From an uncultured Roseburia sp. (GTDB lineage: Bacteria > Bacillota > Clostridia > Lachnospirales > Lachnospiraceae), in the NCBI GenBank assembly GCA_900539115.1, contig UQAQ01000041.1:1-26508 (forward strand): DNA of 26,508 nucleotides, in the 5' to 3' direction. A program made the position numbers and the translations under genes. This document shows, piece by piece, positions 1 through 8,001 of this stretch (its first letter is position 1; every line of letters begins with the position of its first letter). A model generated the notes under the pieces. The model was not told the DNA's origin, made no database searches, and saw nothing but the letters and a program-made list of their open reading frames with translations.

Positions 1-57
1 ATACGCGCCCAGCTAGAAATATATTTCGAAGAACGATTGGAAAAATTGGAACCTTAA
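1..57 (+). CDS. 3' end of a gene cut by the window edge, possibly an IS256-type transposase
   Basis: From base 1 an open frame runs 18 codons to a TAA at 55-57, ending in residues QLEIYFEERLEKLEP. No start lies in the window. The pattern QLxIxFExR near a C-terminus resembles the end of mutator-type (IS256 family) transposases. A sequence about 130 bases downstream (TTTTACACAAAAC at 188-200) resembles the TTTTACACAA core of IS256 terminal repeats. Both resemblances are from memory and short, so the identity is tentative; it could be the tail of any coiled basic protein. Confidence 0.35.
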   Translation: MRAQLEIYFEERLEKLEP

Positions 58-84
58 AAATCTGAGAACTTTTGCAGGTTCTAT

Positions 85-112
85 TTGACATACCCAATTT
101 TTCTTGTATAAT
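85..112 (+). promoter_or_regulatory. Consensus sigma-A promoter facing right
   Basis: TTGACA at 85-90 and TATAAT at 107-112 are both perfect consensus hexamers with a 16-base spacer. The predicted start lies near 119, exactly where the hairpin at 119-152 begins. No plus-strand gene follows before the terminator at 224-267, so any transcript would be short. Confidence 0.6.
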
Positions 113-118
113 GCAGTT

Positions 119-152
119 AAGAGCAGAGAACCAAAATCTGGTCTCTGCTCTT
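119..152. repeat. Perfect 14-bp inverted repeat immediately after a promoter
   Basis: AAGAGCAGAGAACCA and TGGTCTCTGCTCTT pair over 14 bases with one bulged A and a 5-base loop. Neither strand has a T-tract next to the stem, so it does not look like a normal intrinsic terminator. Starting at the +1 of the promoter at 85-112, it would form a 5'-end hairpin. Confidence 0.6.
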
Positions 153-223
153 AGTAACTATCAACAAATCTTATATCAGTTTTTTGATTTTACACAAAAC
201 TTGAAACAGTCTCGATAAATAAT

Positions 224-267
224 AAAACACACACCGATTTCCGAGAGGAGATTGGTGTGTGCTTTTA
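224..267. terminator. Bidirectional intrinsic terminator
   Basis: Bases 228-242 pair with 247-261 (CACACACC with GGTGTGTG at the base of the stem, one G-U wobble, GAGA loop). A T-tract follows on the plus strand (CTTTT at 262-266), and AAAA at 224-227 gives a T-tract on the minus strand. It can end the small minus-strand operon (305-997) and anything entering from the left. Confidence 0.8.
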
Positions 268-304
268 TGCCATTGATAGCATAAACTTTTACAAATATAT
301 CATT

Positions 305-472
305 TTATGCTATCGGAACAAGAAAATATGCGAGAAATTCCCAAGAAATACATATTTGCCATACTAGGCACAGTACCATCAAAATGAGACCACCCCATGT
401 TTGGACAGGGTTGTCTTTTTGCAAACCTTTATAAAATACAAAAAAGAATATCAATGCAAGCAAAACTCTCAT
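305..472 (-). CDS. Small hydrophobic membrane protein (55 aa)
   Basis: I do not recognise a family. The 55-residue product begins MRVLLALIFFFVFYKGL and has two hydrophobic stretches, roughly residues 3-15 and 28-53, separated by a polar segment KDNPVQTW, so it is probably a two-helix membrane protein. AAAGGA lies about 10 bases upstream of the ATG. The gene starts 39 bases after the stop of the 161-aa gene on the same strand and ends 38 bases before the bidirectional terminator. That fits the last gene of a two-gene operon. Support comes from the ribosome binding site, position and plausible composition; there is no homology evidence. Confidence 0.5.
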   Translation of the reverse strand: MRVLLALIFFFVFYKGLQKDNPVQTWGGLILMVLCLVWQICISWEFLAYFLVPIA

Positions 473-511
473 GATGTTATTGTTTCCTTTCGAGGTCGGT
501 TAAATACGTCT

Positions 512-997
512 CTATTTTGCAAAATTAATTTCCTGAATTTCATTATTTATTTTAAGCGTTTTATGTAAAGAATCATATAGGATAACCAATCCAAATATGC
601 TATTTCCGGGATACATATAGTATGTGTATGTAAAAGTTCCGGATTTATAATCTTCAGATTGCTCATAGGGGATAGAAAAAGCATTATTTACAAAGTTCTG
701 GTTTAGATTGGAATAATCGTCTATTTCTTTTTCTGAATAACTCAATTCAGGGTTGATTTCATGTGTTTTCTTGTATTGCTCCAATTGTTTCGCTTGATAT
801 ATTTTATTTAGATCAATGTTATGAAACTGAATGGTATCTTTTGTTATTGTGATGGAAGCATCGGGATATTGTTCAAAGTCCACAACCGGATAAGTTCCCT
901 CAGTAATGGTTCCGTCTTTGATATAAATGAGTTTAAAAGCAAACCCCAGTATAAAGAGTGCAAGAATAATAATTATAGCAAATTTGTATTTTTTCAT
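512..997 (-). CDS. Membrane-anchored extracytoplasmic protein of unknown function (161 aa)
   Basis: The family is not recognised. Residues 1-25 (KKYKFAIIIILALFILGFAF) form a single N-terminal signal-anchor helix with basic residues before it and no lipobox Cys. The remaining ~135 residues are polar, rich in Tyr, Asn and Ile, with no further membrane segment, so the bulk probably lies outside the cell. AGAAAGG precedes the ATG. A TTGACT/TAAAAT promoter with a 17-base spacer sits upstream at 1046-1074, back to back with the promoter of the lipoprotein operon. The divergent arrangement suggests a functional link to the lipoproteins, but that is inference. Confidence 0.75.
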   Translation of the reverse strand: MKKYKFAIIIILALFILGFAFKLIYIKDGTITEGTYPVVDFEQYPDASITITKDTIQFHNIDLNKIYQAKQLEQYKKTHEINPELSYSEKEIDDYSNLNQNFVNNAFSIPYEQSEDYKSGTFTYTYYMYPGNSIFGLVILYDSLHKTLKINNEIQEINFAK

Positions 998-1045
998 TGA
1001 TTGTTTTTTACCTTTCTGTATGATTTCAAATAAGTTTCATCCAAT

Positions 1046-1074
1046 ATTTTACAATAAAGAAGCAGCCTAGTCAA
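1046..1074 (-). promoter_or_regulatory. Promoter of the minus-strand small-membrane-protein operon
   Basis: On the minus strand TTGACT (1074-1069) and TAAAAT (1051-1046) are separated by 17 bases, placing the start near 1039, about 40 bases upstream of the 161-aa gene. It is divergent from the promoter at 1107-1135, with about 32 bases between the two -35 boxes. Confidence 0.7.
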
Positions 1075-1106
1075 GGAAAAACAAAAAAATAAAGAATTTA
1101 CACAAA

Positions 1107-1135
1107 TTGACAAGTAAAAAGCAGGATGGTATACT
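1107..1135 (+). promoter_or_regulatory. Promoter of the tandem lipoprotein operon
   Basis: TTGACA (1107-1112) and TATACT (1130-1135) are separated by 17 bases, close to the consensus. The transcript would start near 1142, about 29 bases before the first lipoprotein start codon. No other strong promoter is obvious in the short gaps before the second and third copies, so it probably drives all three. Confidence 0.7.
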
Positions 1136-1170
1136 TGATTTTAGAAGGGAAGCGAAAAGAGGAGCACAAA

Positions 1171-3261
1171 ATGAGAAAAAAATGGATTGCAATTTTCATG
1201 ACAATCTGTCTGTTTTTAACAGGCTGTCAGGGAAATGTGAAAGAGACAGAACAAAAAGAGAATAGACAGGAAACGGCAGAAAATACAAAGGCGCCAGAAT
1301 GCGAGTATACGTGGGCGACCAGTCATTGTACCTACCGTATTGAGACAAGTTCACAGGTTCACGTACCGGAAAACAGCGATGAAGAGTATGAGGTTTTTGC
1401 ACAGGAATGTCTTGTACAGAGTGATTATCAGGGGAAGGAGCTTCAGAGAATTCCAGCAGATCAGTTGGGGATAACGGATGGGGTAGATATTACTTTTTTA
1501 CACGTATCTGAAAAGGAAGTATTAATTTGCTGGAATACCTACGCAGGTGATGAATCAAAGGCACATATATATTCGGTGCCGGTTATTTGGAAGGATGGCA
1601 GCGAGGAAATTGCTGTGGAGAAAAAGCAATTACTATTTGAAGCGGATTCAGATTTTACGCCGGAGTATGTCGCGGATACGAAGGAATGTATTTTGATTAA
1701 CTTTGATAATAAGCTGGAGGAATATGATCGCAAAAATAACAAATTAACACAGATAAAATATGAGAATAAACCGTTGAAATACAGTCATATTTTATATGAA
1801 AATAATATGGATTCTTTTTTGTTTTTTGCTGTACAGGGGAGAAAAAGTGCGGCGTATCATTACAGCTGTGAGACAAAGAAAGTGCGGGAAATTATAAAAG
1901 ACGAGAGAAGTATGCTGTATCAGGGCGGGGAAGATAAATTGTTTTATACGGCTGTTAAAGAGGAAAATGGCAGTTTATGTTATGATGTATATCAATATGA
2001 TTGTAAAACGGGGGAAAAGTCTGTCTTTTTGACGGAAGAGCAGATTCGCAATGCCCTTACCGAAAAACCGGAGGAGGGAATGGATCTGATCCGGGAAATG
2101 GAATTTGAAGATGGGAAATTAAAACTGGAAATCAATGTAAAAGGAAAAGGCGTTCTTTTAAACTGTGATACGCAAACCGGAGAACCGGTGCAGGAGGGAG
2201 AAGGAAAAATACAGAAAGCGCAGGAATATCTGCTGGAAAAACCGCTGACAAATGCCGATAAAAAATATACCAATGCAAATGACCATAATGTATTTATTCA
2301 GACAATAGAAAATGATACGAATTATTCGGTGGATGAGTATACGTTGGACGGAAAATTCGTACGTCATATTTTTACCAATAATTTCCATTGCGCGAAACCG
2401 TGGATGTTGTATTATGCGAATAATCAGGAATTAATTTTTGGTGATGGGGAACAGACATATACGGTTCCGCTGGTGTTGAAAAATGGAAATTCCTTTCCAC
2501 AGCCGGAAAAGGCAGAGAAAATATGTGATGCGAATATTTCGGTGTATGAGAGCAATCTGTATGCGGATGAAAATTATCTTGTGTACAACACGGTTTCAAA
2601 TTGTTACTGTGTATACGATCGCAAAAACAAAGAGTTTGTTAAGAAAAAAGGAATTCCGGAACGAAATGTGTATTTACTCAGTCGTGTGGGGAACTGCTTT
2701 GTATTTGACAGCACGATTGACGGAAAAGAAGGAGAATTCTTGTATGACCGGAGGGGGGATGTCCGAATCTGTATCGCAAATTGGGCAGCGGATACGGCGG
2801 TTAAAATTGGAGATGAAAAGAGAAATCAGGTGATTTATACTACGGATAGAGGGATTTGGACCTATGATCTGAAAAAGAATAAAAAGGAACGTCTGGCAAA
2901 ATGGAACAAACACGACAGCATTTCTGAAATGTTTATTTGGAAGGATCAGCTGTTTATGCTCACAAGTGGCAATCAGAGCCTGTATTCCTGTTCGCTCGAT
3001 GAGAAAGGCAAACTTCATTATGAAGAGGAGTTTACAAAAGCAGTAAAAAAATATGAGCAGGAGAGTCAGCTGGAAATAGATATTGAAACCGTCAGAGTGG
3101 TGGAAGATAAAATAGGAATTTATGCGGGCTTATGGAGTGCTGAGGGAGAGGAAATTGAGGAAGATACGTATTTTTGTTATGATCTTGTCACCAAGCAGTT
3201 GAAAAAAGAAGAAAAAAATGATCCGGAGATGTTTTATCGTTATATAAAAAATAGTAAGTGA
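1171..3261 (+). CDS. Large lipoprotein, copy 1 of 3 (696 aa)
   Basis: Function unknown. The start chosen is the ATG at 1171, preceded by AGAGGAG; an upstream in-frame start at 1126 would overlap the promoter and bury the signal peptide. Residues 1-19 form a lipoprotein signal peptide with lipobox LTGC, so Cys19 should be lipidated and the protein tethered outside the cell. After a Glu/Lys-rich linker comes a block CEYTWATSHCTYR (Cys44 and Cys53) present in all three copies. The rest lacks membrane helices and repeats short strand-turn motifs such as IWTYDLKKNKK and VYDRKNKEF, which suggests a beta-propeller-like fold (inference). The C-terminus has CYDLVTKQLKK then NDPEMF, also shared. It is the first gene of a tandem paralogous array. 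Confidence 0.85.
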   Translation: MRKKWIAIFMTICLFLTGCQGNVKETEQKENRQETAENTKAPECEYTWATSHCTYRIETSSQVHVPENSDEEYEVFAQECLVQSDYQGKELQRIPADQLGITDGVDITFLHVSEKEVLICWNTYAGDESKAHIYSVPVIWKDGSEEIAVEKKQLLFEADSDFTPEYVADTKECILINFDNKLEEYDRKNNKLTQIKYENKPLKYSHILYENNMDSFLFFAVQGRKSAAYHYSCETKKVREIIKDERSMLYQGGEDKLFYTAVKEENGSLCYDVYQYDCKTGEKSVFLTEEQIRNALTEKPEEGMDLIREMEFEDGKLKLEINVKGKGVLLNCDTQTGEPVQEGEGKIQKAQEYLLEKPLTNADKKYTNANDHNVFIQTIENDTNYSVDEYTLDGKFVRHIFTNNFHCAKPWMLYYANNQELIFGDGEQTYTVPLVLKNGNSFPQPEKAEKICDANISVYESNLYADENYLVYNTVSNCYCVYDRKNKEFVKKKGIPERNVYLLSRVGNCFVFDSTIDGKEGEFLYDRRGDVRICIANWAADTAVKIGDEKRNQVIYTTDRGIWTYDLKKNKKERLAKWNKHDSISEMFIWKDQLFMLTSGNQSLYSCSLDEKGKLHYEEEFTKAVKKYEQESQLEIDIETVRVVEDKIGIYAGLWSAEGEEIEEDTYFCYDLVTKQLKKEEKNDPEMFYRYIKNSK

Positions 3262-3296
3262 TCTATATGTAAAAAAATGGAAAAGAGGAACGCCGA

Positions 3297-5438
3297 ATGA
3301 GAAAAAAATTCATCGCAATTTTCATGACACTCTGTCTGCTTTTAACAGGCTGTCAGGGAAACGTAAATAAGACAGAACAAAAAGAGGAAAAACAGGAAAC
3401 AACAGATATTGCACAGGAAGAAATCGAATGCGAGTATAAGTGGGCGACCAGTCATTGTACTTATCGGACAGAGGAAATGGAATTGTCGGATGGCGCTGAT
3501 GGAGAAGACGAAGAGGATATATGTCAGGAATGCCTTGTACAGAGTGATTATAAAGGGAAAGTGATTCAGAAAATCTCAGCGGAGAGTTTGGGATTAACAG
3601 ATACACAGGGGATTCATTTTATGAACGTATCTGAAAATGAAGTGTTGATTTTCTCTACATACGACTCCAGTGATCTGGTAAAGGTATATTCTGTGCCGGT
3701 TATCCGGAAGGGGGACAGAGAGGAAATTGCCATAGAGAAAATTCAGCAGTTGTTTTTAGAATTTGCGGATTTCTGGATGGATTGTAAGTATATTACGGAT
3801 ACCAAGGAGTATATATTATTAAATTGGGAAGGCGAGATGGCAGAGTATGATCGCAAAAAGAATAAATTTACAAGGATTAAATACAAAAATAAGCCATTGG
3901 AAGTTGGTAGTATCCTATATGAAAATAACAAAGATTTTGTTGTGCTTTATGGTTTTCTCGGGGATGAAACGGCGGTATATTATTATAACTTTGTAACCAA
4001 GAAAATGCAGGAAATTACAAAAGATGAGAGAAGTATATATCAGGGTGGGGATGATAAATTGTTTTATACGGCTGTAAAAGGGGAAAAAAGCGGCTTATGT
4101 TATGATGTCTATCAATTTGATTGTAAAAGCGGAGAAAAGTCCGTTCTTGTGACGGAAGAGCAGATTCGGAATGCACTTTCCGAAAAACCGGAGGAGGGAA
4201 TGGATCTGATCCGGGAAATAGGATATGAAGATGGAACATTGAAATTGGCAATCAATGTAAAAGGGAAATGCGTCCTTTTAGCTTGTGATACAAAAACCGG
4301 AAAACTGGTGCAGGAGGGAGAAGGAAAATTACAGAAGACGCAGGAATATCTGCAGGAAAAACCGCTGACAAATGCCGATAAAAATTATACGAATGCAAAT
4401 GATTACAATGTATTTGTTCAAAGACTGGAAAACGATATGAATTATGTTTTGGATGAGTATACATTAGATGGAACATTTGTGCGTCATATTTTCACCAATA
4501 ATTTTCATTGCACGAATCAAACATGGAAACTGCTGTATGCAAACAATCAGGAATTGATATTTTATGTGGAAGATTATGATCTGGGGAATTATTTATATAC
4601 GGTTCCGCTGATGCTGGCAGATGGCAGCTCTTTTCCGCAGATGGAAAAGGCAAAGAAAATATGTAAATGTAATAAAGAACTTGAGGAGCCCCGACAAGGG
4701 GATGTGTATGCAGACAGCGATTATATTGTCTACCAGGATGGTATGTATCAGATCCATGTATATGACCGGAAAAAGAAAACGTTTGTAAAGATAAAAGGCA
4801 TTCCGGAAACCAATATGTATTTAAGTGGTCTTGTGGGGAAATATTTTATTCTTAGCAGCAAGCCTTATAAGGAAAAAGGAAAAGAAAAGTATGCGTTTTC
4901 CTATTATAAGATTGGTTCGGATCAGATACATATTATGGATCCGGCGTGCTATACATCGGCAGCTGCCATTGGTGATAAAAAGAGGAAACAGGTGATTTAT
5001 GCACTGCGTAAGGGGATTTGGACCTATGATCTGAAACAGGATAAAAAGAAACGTTTGGTCAAATGGAACAAAAAGGATTATGTTTCTGAAATGTGTATCC
5101 GGAAAGATCGGTTGTTCGTGTTTACAGGTGAAAAGGATGAAGTATATTCTTATTCCCTGACGGGGAAAGAAAAACAGCTCCACTATGAGAAAGAGCTCAC
5201 AGAGACATTGAAGAAATTTGAACAGCAGAATGATCTGGAACTGGTGATTGATTCTGTCGACGTGGTAAATAATAAAATCTGCATACATTCCTGGCAAGAT
5301 GACGAGTATCTCATATATCTTTGCTATGACCCTGCCACGAAACAACTGAAAAAAGTAAGAAAAAGCGATCCTGAGATGTTATATTTTTTGTTATGCAGGG
5401 ATGGAGCTTCGGTAGATGAGTGGGATCGTGATGAATAG
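3297..5438 (+). CDS. Large lipoprotein, copy 2 of 3 (713 aa)
   Basis: This is a paralogue of the preceding gene along its whole length. It has the same lipoprotein signal (LTGC, Cys19), the same CEYKWATSHCTYR block (Cys45, Cys54), a nearly identical central segment around EKPEEGMDLIREI, the EYTLDGTFVRHIFTNNFHC block, and the C-terminal IWTYDLKQDKKKRL and SDPEML motifs. It starts 35 bases after copy 1 with AGAGGA upstream, within a leader (GGAAAAGAGGA) that also precedes copy 3. It is slightly longer than its neighbours because of small insertions and a C-terminal extension rich in Asp and Glu. The highly conserved DNA blocks could recombine with the other copies. Function unknown; surface location is inferred from the lipobox. 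Confidence 0.85.
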   Translation: MRKKFIAIFMTLCLLLTGCQGNVNKTEQKEEKQETTDIAQEEIECEYKWATSHCTYRTEEMELSDGADGEDEEDICQECLVQSDYKGKVIQKISAESLGLTDTQGIHFMNVSENEVLIFSTYDSSDLVKVYSVPVIRKGDREEIAIEKIQQLFLEFADFWMDCKYITDTKEYILLNWEGEMAEYDRKKNKFTRIKYKNKPLEVGSILYENNKDFVVLYGFLGDETAVYYYNFVTKKMQEITKDERSIYQGGDDKLFYTAVKGEKSGLCYDVYQFDCKSGEKSVLVTEEQIRNALSEKPEEGMDLIREIGYEDGTLKLAINVKGKCVLLACDTKTGKLVQEGEGKLQKTQEYLQEKPLTNADKNYTNANDYNVFVQRLENDMNYVLDEYTLDGTFVRHIFTNNFHCTNQTWKLLYANNQELIFYVEDYDLGNYLYTVPLMLADGSSFPQMEKAKKICKCNKELEEPRQGDVYADSDYIVYQDGMYQIHVYDRKKKTFVKIKGIPETNMYLSGLVGKYFILSSKPYKEKGKEKYAFSYYKIGSDQIHIMDPACYTSAAAIGDKKRKQVIYALRKGIWTYDLKQDKKKRLVKWNKKDYVSEMCIRKDRLFVFTGEKDEVYSYSLTGKEKQLHYEKELTETLKKFEQQNDLELVIDSVDVVNNKICIHSWQDDEYLIYLCYDPATKQLKKVRKSDPEMLYFLLCRDGASVDEWDRDE

Positions 5439-5464
5439 AAAGATATGGAAAAGAGGAGTACAAA

Positions 5465-7576
5465 ATGAAGAAAATAACAATCTTAATTTTTATGACACTC
5501 TGTCTGCTTTTAACAGGCTGTCAGGGAAACATAAATAAGACAGAACAAAAAGAGGAGAAACAGGAAAAAGCAGATGCTGCGCAGACGGAAATAGAATGTG
5601 AGTATACGTGGGCGACCAGTCATTGTGTCTATCGGACAGAGGAATTGCCGGACGGTGATGGTGACGATGAGGAGGATGCCGAATGGCAGGAGTGGCTTGT
5701 GCAATGTGATTATCAGGGGAACGTGCTTCAGAAAATTCCGGAGAAGAAGTTTGGTACAGAGATGATTACGTTTTTAGATGTATCAGAAAATGAAATATTG
5801 TTTTCCGAGAAGTCGGACCAAATAAATGTGTATTCTGTGCCGGTTATCCGGAAAGACGGCAAAGAAGAAATTGCGGTAGATAAAAAACAATTGGTATTTG
5901 AAAATTATTTGGACAGCAGGTTTAATGATTTCGAGTATATTGCGTCGACAAAGGAGTGTATTTTATTTCAATATGACTTCGGTGATAAGATGGCAGAGTA
6001 TGATCGAAGAAGTAAGAAATTTTCCAAAATTGAATATAACAATGTACCATTAGAAGATGGTGATATTATATATCAAAATAACAACGATTCTTTTGTGTTT
6101 TCTGCCACACAGCGAAGAGAAAGTGCGGTATATCATTATAATTATGAGACAAAAAAAGTGCAGGAAATTATAAAGAATCAGGAGTATATGCTGTATCAGG
6201 CAGGGGAAGACAAATTATTTTTTACAGCTGTAAAAAGGGAAAAAAGCGGTTTATGTTATGACGTATATCAATATGACTGCAAAAATGGAAAAAAGTCTGT
6301 TCTTGTGACGGAAGAGCAGATCCGGAATGTACTTTCGGAAAAACCGGAGGCGGGAATGGATTTGATCCGGGAAATAGCGTATGAAGATGGCAAGGTTGAA
6401 TTGGAAATAAATGTAAATGAGAAGGGAGCCCTTTTATGCTGTGATACACAGACAGGAAAACTGGTGCAGGAGGGAGAGGGAAGACTGCGGAAAACGCGGG
6501 AATATCCGCTCGAAAAACCACTGACAAATGCCAATCAGAACTATAACTATGCAAATGATTACAATGTTTTTGTTCAAATATCAGAAGAAGATAAATGTAA
6601 TTGTTCTCTGGAAGAATATACATTGGATGGAAAGTTTGTACGTCATATTTTTACAAATAATTTATGTGATACGAAATACTGGTATTTGTTGTATGCGAGC
6701 AATGAGGAATTGCTATTTGATGTTTCCGGAAAAGAAGGTGAATATTTATACACCGTTCCGCTGGTGTTAGTAGATGGCAGTTCTGTCCCACAGATGGAAA
6801 AGGCAGAGAAAATAGTTAAGATGAAACTTGGGTATGATGGTGGTATGTATGGTGGTAAAAAATATATTATATTTACGGATGAGATGTCGCAGATTCATGT
6901 ATATGACCGAAAAAAGAAAACGTTTGTAAAGGTAAAAGGCATTCCGAAAACAGATATGAATTTAGTGACCAAGGTAGGTAACTATTTTATTTTTGACAGC
7001 AACGCTTATTATACCACAAAAAGCGGAAAGGCAAAGTATGCTTTTTCCTATTACAAGATGGGTTCCGATCAACTTCATATTATGGATCCGATGTGTTATG
7101 GAGTTATCATTGGTGATGAAAAGAGAAAACAGGTAATTTATGTACGGGGTACAAAGATTTGGACCTATGATCTGAAACATAATAAAAAGGAGTGTTTGGT
7201 GAAAGTTAACAAAAAGGAGGATGTTTATGAAATGTGTATCCGGAAAGACCGGTTGTATGTGTTTACAACAGGTGAAATGATTGATGGAGAGTCGACGAAT
7301 GGATATTCGACGGATGTATATTCTTATTCTTTGGAGGGAAAGGACAAACAGCTTTGTTATGAGAAAGAGTTCACAGAGGCATTGAAGAAATTTGAACAGG
7401 AGAACGACGAGAATATGCTTTGGGCGTATGATTTCAGCGAGGTCAATAATAAAATCTATATACGGGGTGAGGCTGACGATTATTATCTTTGTTATGACCC
7501 TGACACGAAACAACTGAAACAAGTAAGAGAAAACGATCCGGAGATGTTTTATTTTTTAGTAAATAAAACGTATTAA
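5465..7576 (+). CDS. Large lipoprotein, copy 3 of 3 (703 aa)
   Basis: This is the third tandem paralogue, closest by eye to copy 2. The signal peptide with LTGC (Cys19), the linker NKTEQKEEKQE, the CEYTWATSHCVYR block and the shared terminal motif CYDPDTKQLKQV followed by NDPEMF are all present. A run of acidic residues (DGDGDDEEDAE, about residues 64-74) follows the first block, as in copy 2. The gene begins 26 bases after copy 2 with GAGGAG at 5453-5458. It ends 19 bases before the truncated LysR gene, so that remnant is co-transcribed. No enzymatic motif was recognised; a propeller-like sensor or binding protein is possible, but that is a guess. Confidence 0.85.
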   Translation: MKKITILIFMTLCLLLTGCQGNINKTEQKEEKQEKADAAQTEIECEYTWATSHCVYRTEELPDGDGDDEEDAEWQEWLVQCDYQGNVLQKIPEKKFGTEMITFLDVSENEILFSEKSDQINVYSVPVIRKDGKEEIAVDKKQLVFENYLDSRFNDFEYIASTKECILFQYDFGDKMAEYDRRSKKFSKIEYNNVPLEDGDIIYQNNNDSFVFSATQRRESAVYHYNYETKKVQEIIKNQEYMLYQAGEDKLFFTAVKREKSGLCYDVYQYDCKNGKKSVLVTEEQIRNVLSEKPEAGMDLIREIAYEDGKVELEINVNEKGALLCCDTQTGKLVQEGEGRLRKTREYPLEKPLTNANQNYNYANDYNVFVQISEEDKCNCSLEEYTLDGKFVRHIFTNNLCDTKYWYLLYASNEELLFDVSGKEGEYLYTVPLVLVDGSSVPQMEKAEKIVKMKLGYDGGMYGGKKYIIFTDEMSQIHVYDRKKKTFVKVKGIPKTDMNLVTKVGNYFIFDSNAYYTTKSGKAKYAFSYYKMGSDQLHIMDPMCYGVIIGDEKRKQVIYVRGTKIWTYDLKHNKKECLVKVNKKEDVYEMCIRKDRLYVFTTGEMIDGESTNGYSTDVYSYSLEGKDKQLCYEKEFTEALKKFEQENDENMLWAYDFSEVNNKIYIRGEADDYYLCYDPDTKQLKQVRENDPEMFYFLVNKTY

Positions 7577-7595
7577 TGCAAAGGAGTGGTAAAAT

Positions 7596-7853
7596 ATGGA
7601 AATCAGAGTGCTTCGCTATTTTCTTGTGACGGCACGGGAACAAAATATTACGAAGGCAGCGGAACTTCTTCATATCACGCAGCCAACTTTGTCGAGACAG
7701 CTGGCGGCGCTGGAAGAAGAACTCGGCACGTCTCTTTTTATCCGTGGAAATAAAAAGATTACTCTTACGGAAAAGGGAATTCTGTTAAAGCGACGGGCGA
7801 TGGAGACTTCCAACGAGTGGTGTGAGCCGGTTGAGCATGAAATGTATCACTAG
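7596..7853 (+). pseudogene. Truncated LysR-type regulator (DNA-binding domain only, 85 aa)
   Basis: Residues 1-70 are a standard LysR N-terminal winged helix-turn-helix: MEIRVLRYFLVTAREQNIT, then AAELLHITQPTLSRQLAALE, then LFIRGNKKITLTEKG. LysR proteins normally run to about 290-300 residues with an effector-binding domain. Here the family match ends near KRRAMET, and the next 14 residues (SNEWCEPVEHEMYH) resemble nothing in the family before a TAG stop. The other two frames downstream do not restore a LysR effector domain, so most of the gene has been deleted rather than frameshifted. A good ribosome binding site (AAGGAGTGG) remains, so a DNA-binding-only fragment could still be made. It follows the lipoprotein array by 19 bases, suggesting it once regulated it or a lost neighbour. 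Confidence 0.8.
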
Positions 7854-7862
7854 GAGGTTGCG

Positions 7863-7889
7863 ATGGAATATACCATTGTGACAAAATAA
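7863..7889 (+). other. Eight-codon open frame MEYTIVTK with perfect Shine-Dalgarno
   Basis: AGGAGG at 7852-7857 sits 5 bases before an ATG that opens an eight-codon frame ending in TAA. The frame lies just after the truncated LysR stop and 14 bases before a terminator. It could be the first codons of a deleted gene or a leader peptide for the GH51 gene downstream. It is too short for any homology judgement. Confidence 0.35.
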
Positions 7890-7903
7890 TACATGCATAG
7901 CAC

Positions 7904-7936
7904 AAAAAAATCCATTCCCGTCGGAGTGGATTTTTT
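7904..7936 (+). terminator. Intrinsic terminator after the lipoprotein/LysR transcript
   Basis: AAAAAATCCATTCC pairs with GGAGTGGATTTTTT around a CGTC loop, with one G-U wobble, and the 3' arm is itself the T-tract. The A-run on the 5' side makes it able to work in both directions. It separates the lipoprotein operon from the arabinofuranosidase gene. Confidence 0.85.
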
Positions 7937-8001
7937 GTATGATGACAAAAGAGTAAAAAGAGTTTGCCGGAGGCAGAACAAAAAGAAATGGAGAGAGTAA
8001 A

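Larger units (their letters stand above)
1..213 (+). mobile_element. Possible right end of an IS256-like insertion sequence
   Basis: The stretch combines a possible transposase C-terminus (1-57), about 130 bases of non-coding DNA, and a terminal-repeat-like sequence at about 188-213 that starts TTTTACACAA. No second copy of the repeat is visible because the left end lies outside the window, so the outer boundary near 213 is a guess. Apart from the promoter and hairpin listed separately, I see nothing else in it. Confidence 0.3.

Noticed and set aside
1097..1115. TTTACACAAATTGACAAGT resembles the IS-end-like sequence at 189-210
   Set aside because: The shared part is only TTTACACAAA plus TTGA, partly explained by the -35 box; too short to claim a second IS end between the divergent promoters.
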